From JBIKIW01 sp044361365 (GTDB taxonomy: Bacteria; Patescibacteriota; JACMRA01), in contig JBIKIW010000034.1 of NCBI GenBank assembly GCA_044361365.1, forward strand, positions 1-14,127: a stretch of DNA of 14,127 nt, written 5' to 3'. Of the stretch, positions 14,101-14,127 are shown piece by piece (the stretch's first letter is position 1; the number at the start of each line of letters is the position of its first letter). Both the position numbers and the translations under genes were made by a program. The notes below the pieces were generated by a model. It saw only the letters and a program-made list of their open reading frames with translations, had not been told where the DNA came from and did no database searches.

Positions 14101-14127
14101 GATAAAACCCTGGCTCGTAACTACCTT
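14089..14127 (+). CDS. Possible 5' end of a gene, cut by the window edge
   Basis: ATG at 14089 opens a frame of 13 codons (MRLNDKTLARNYL) with no stop before the window ends. The base composition shifts from the AT-rich spacer to a more even, coding-like mix just at this ATG. No Shine-Dalgarno sequence is visible, as for several genes here. Too little is present to name a product. Confidence 0.4.
   Translation, partial: MRLNDKTLARNYL

Overview
The window is AT-rich bacterial DNA with short intergenic gaps, several GTG starts, overlapping genes and mostly weak Shine-Dalgarno signals. TGA and TAA both act as stops, so the code is standard. This style, a cell-surface glycan cluster next to an oddly built housekeeping GTPase, suggests an uncultivated Candidate Phyla Radiation (Patescibacteria) bacterium. 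That is inference from style and gene content: there is no rRNA or other taxonomic marker here.

Layout. (1) 1-315 has no gene and carries palindromic repeats. (2) 316-6956 is a glycan and cell-envelope cluster. A Wzx-like flippase and an overlapping DegT-family sugar aminotransferase run on the + strand. They converge, tail overlapping tail, on a minus-strand operon of GT2 glycosyltransferase, SAM methyltransferase, and a flippase fused to a C-terminal cupin. A PIG-V-like membrane mannosyltransferase diverges from the head of that operon. Together these genes look able to make a modified amino or methylated sugar, load it onto a lipid carrier, flip it and transfer it outside the membrane. (3) 6957-7351 is noncoding with a structured palindromic repeat. 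(4) 7352-10825 encodes the ribosome-assembly GTPase Der (EngA), far larger than usual at 1157 aa. Three complete HAD-family phosphatase-like domains are embedded in it: one in the linker between the two G domains, one between switch I and switch II of the second G domain, and one in the G5 loop of that same domain. (5) 10914-13250 is a single-chain restriction-modification enzyme (nuclease, N6-adenine methylase and target recognition in one polypeptide), visibly more A/T-rich than der. (6) 13283-13849 (minus) is an unrecognised coiled-coil protein with a good promoter. (7) 13850-14088 is repeat-rich spacer, and the first 13 codons of a possible further gene run off the end.

The most notable object is the Der-HAD protein. 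The second and third HAD domains resemble each other closely in protein and partly in DNA, while the first belongs to a different HAD subfamily. This points to at least two acquisitions and one internal duplication, all at loops that leave both GTPase cores and the KH-like domain intact. I know of no described Der with this architecture. A coupling of 50S subunit assembly to a phosphatase or nucleotide-sensing activity is a hypothesis only.
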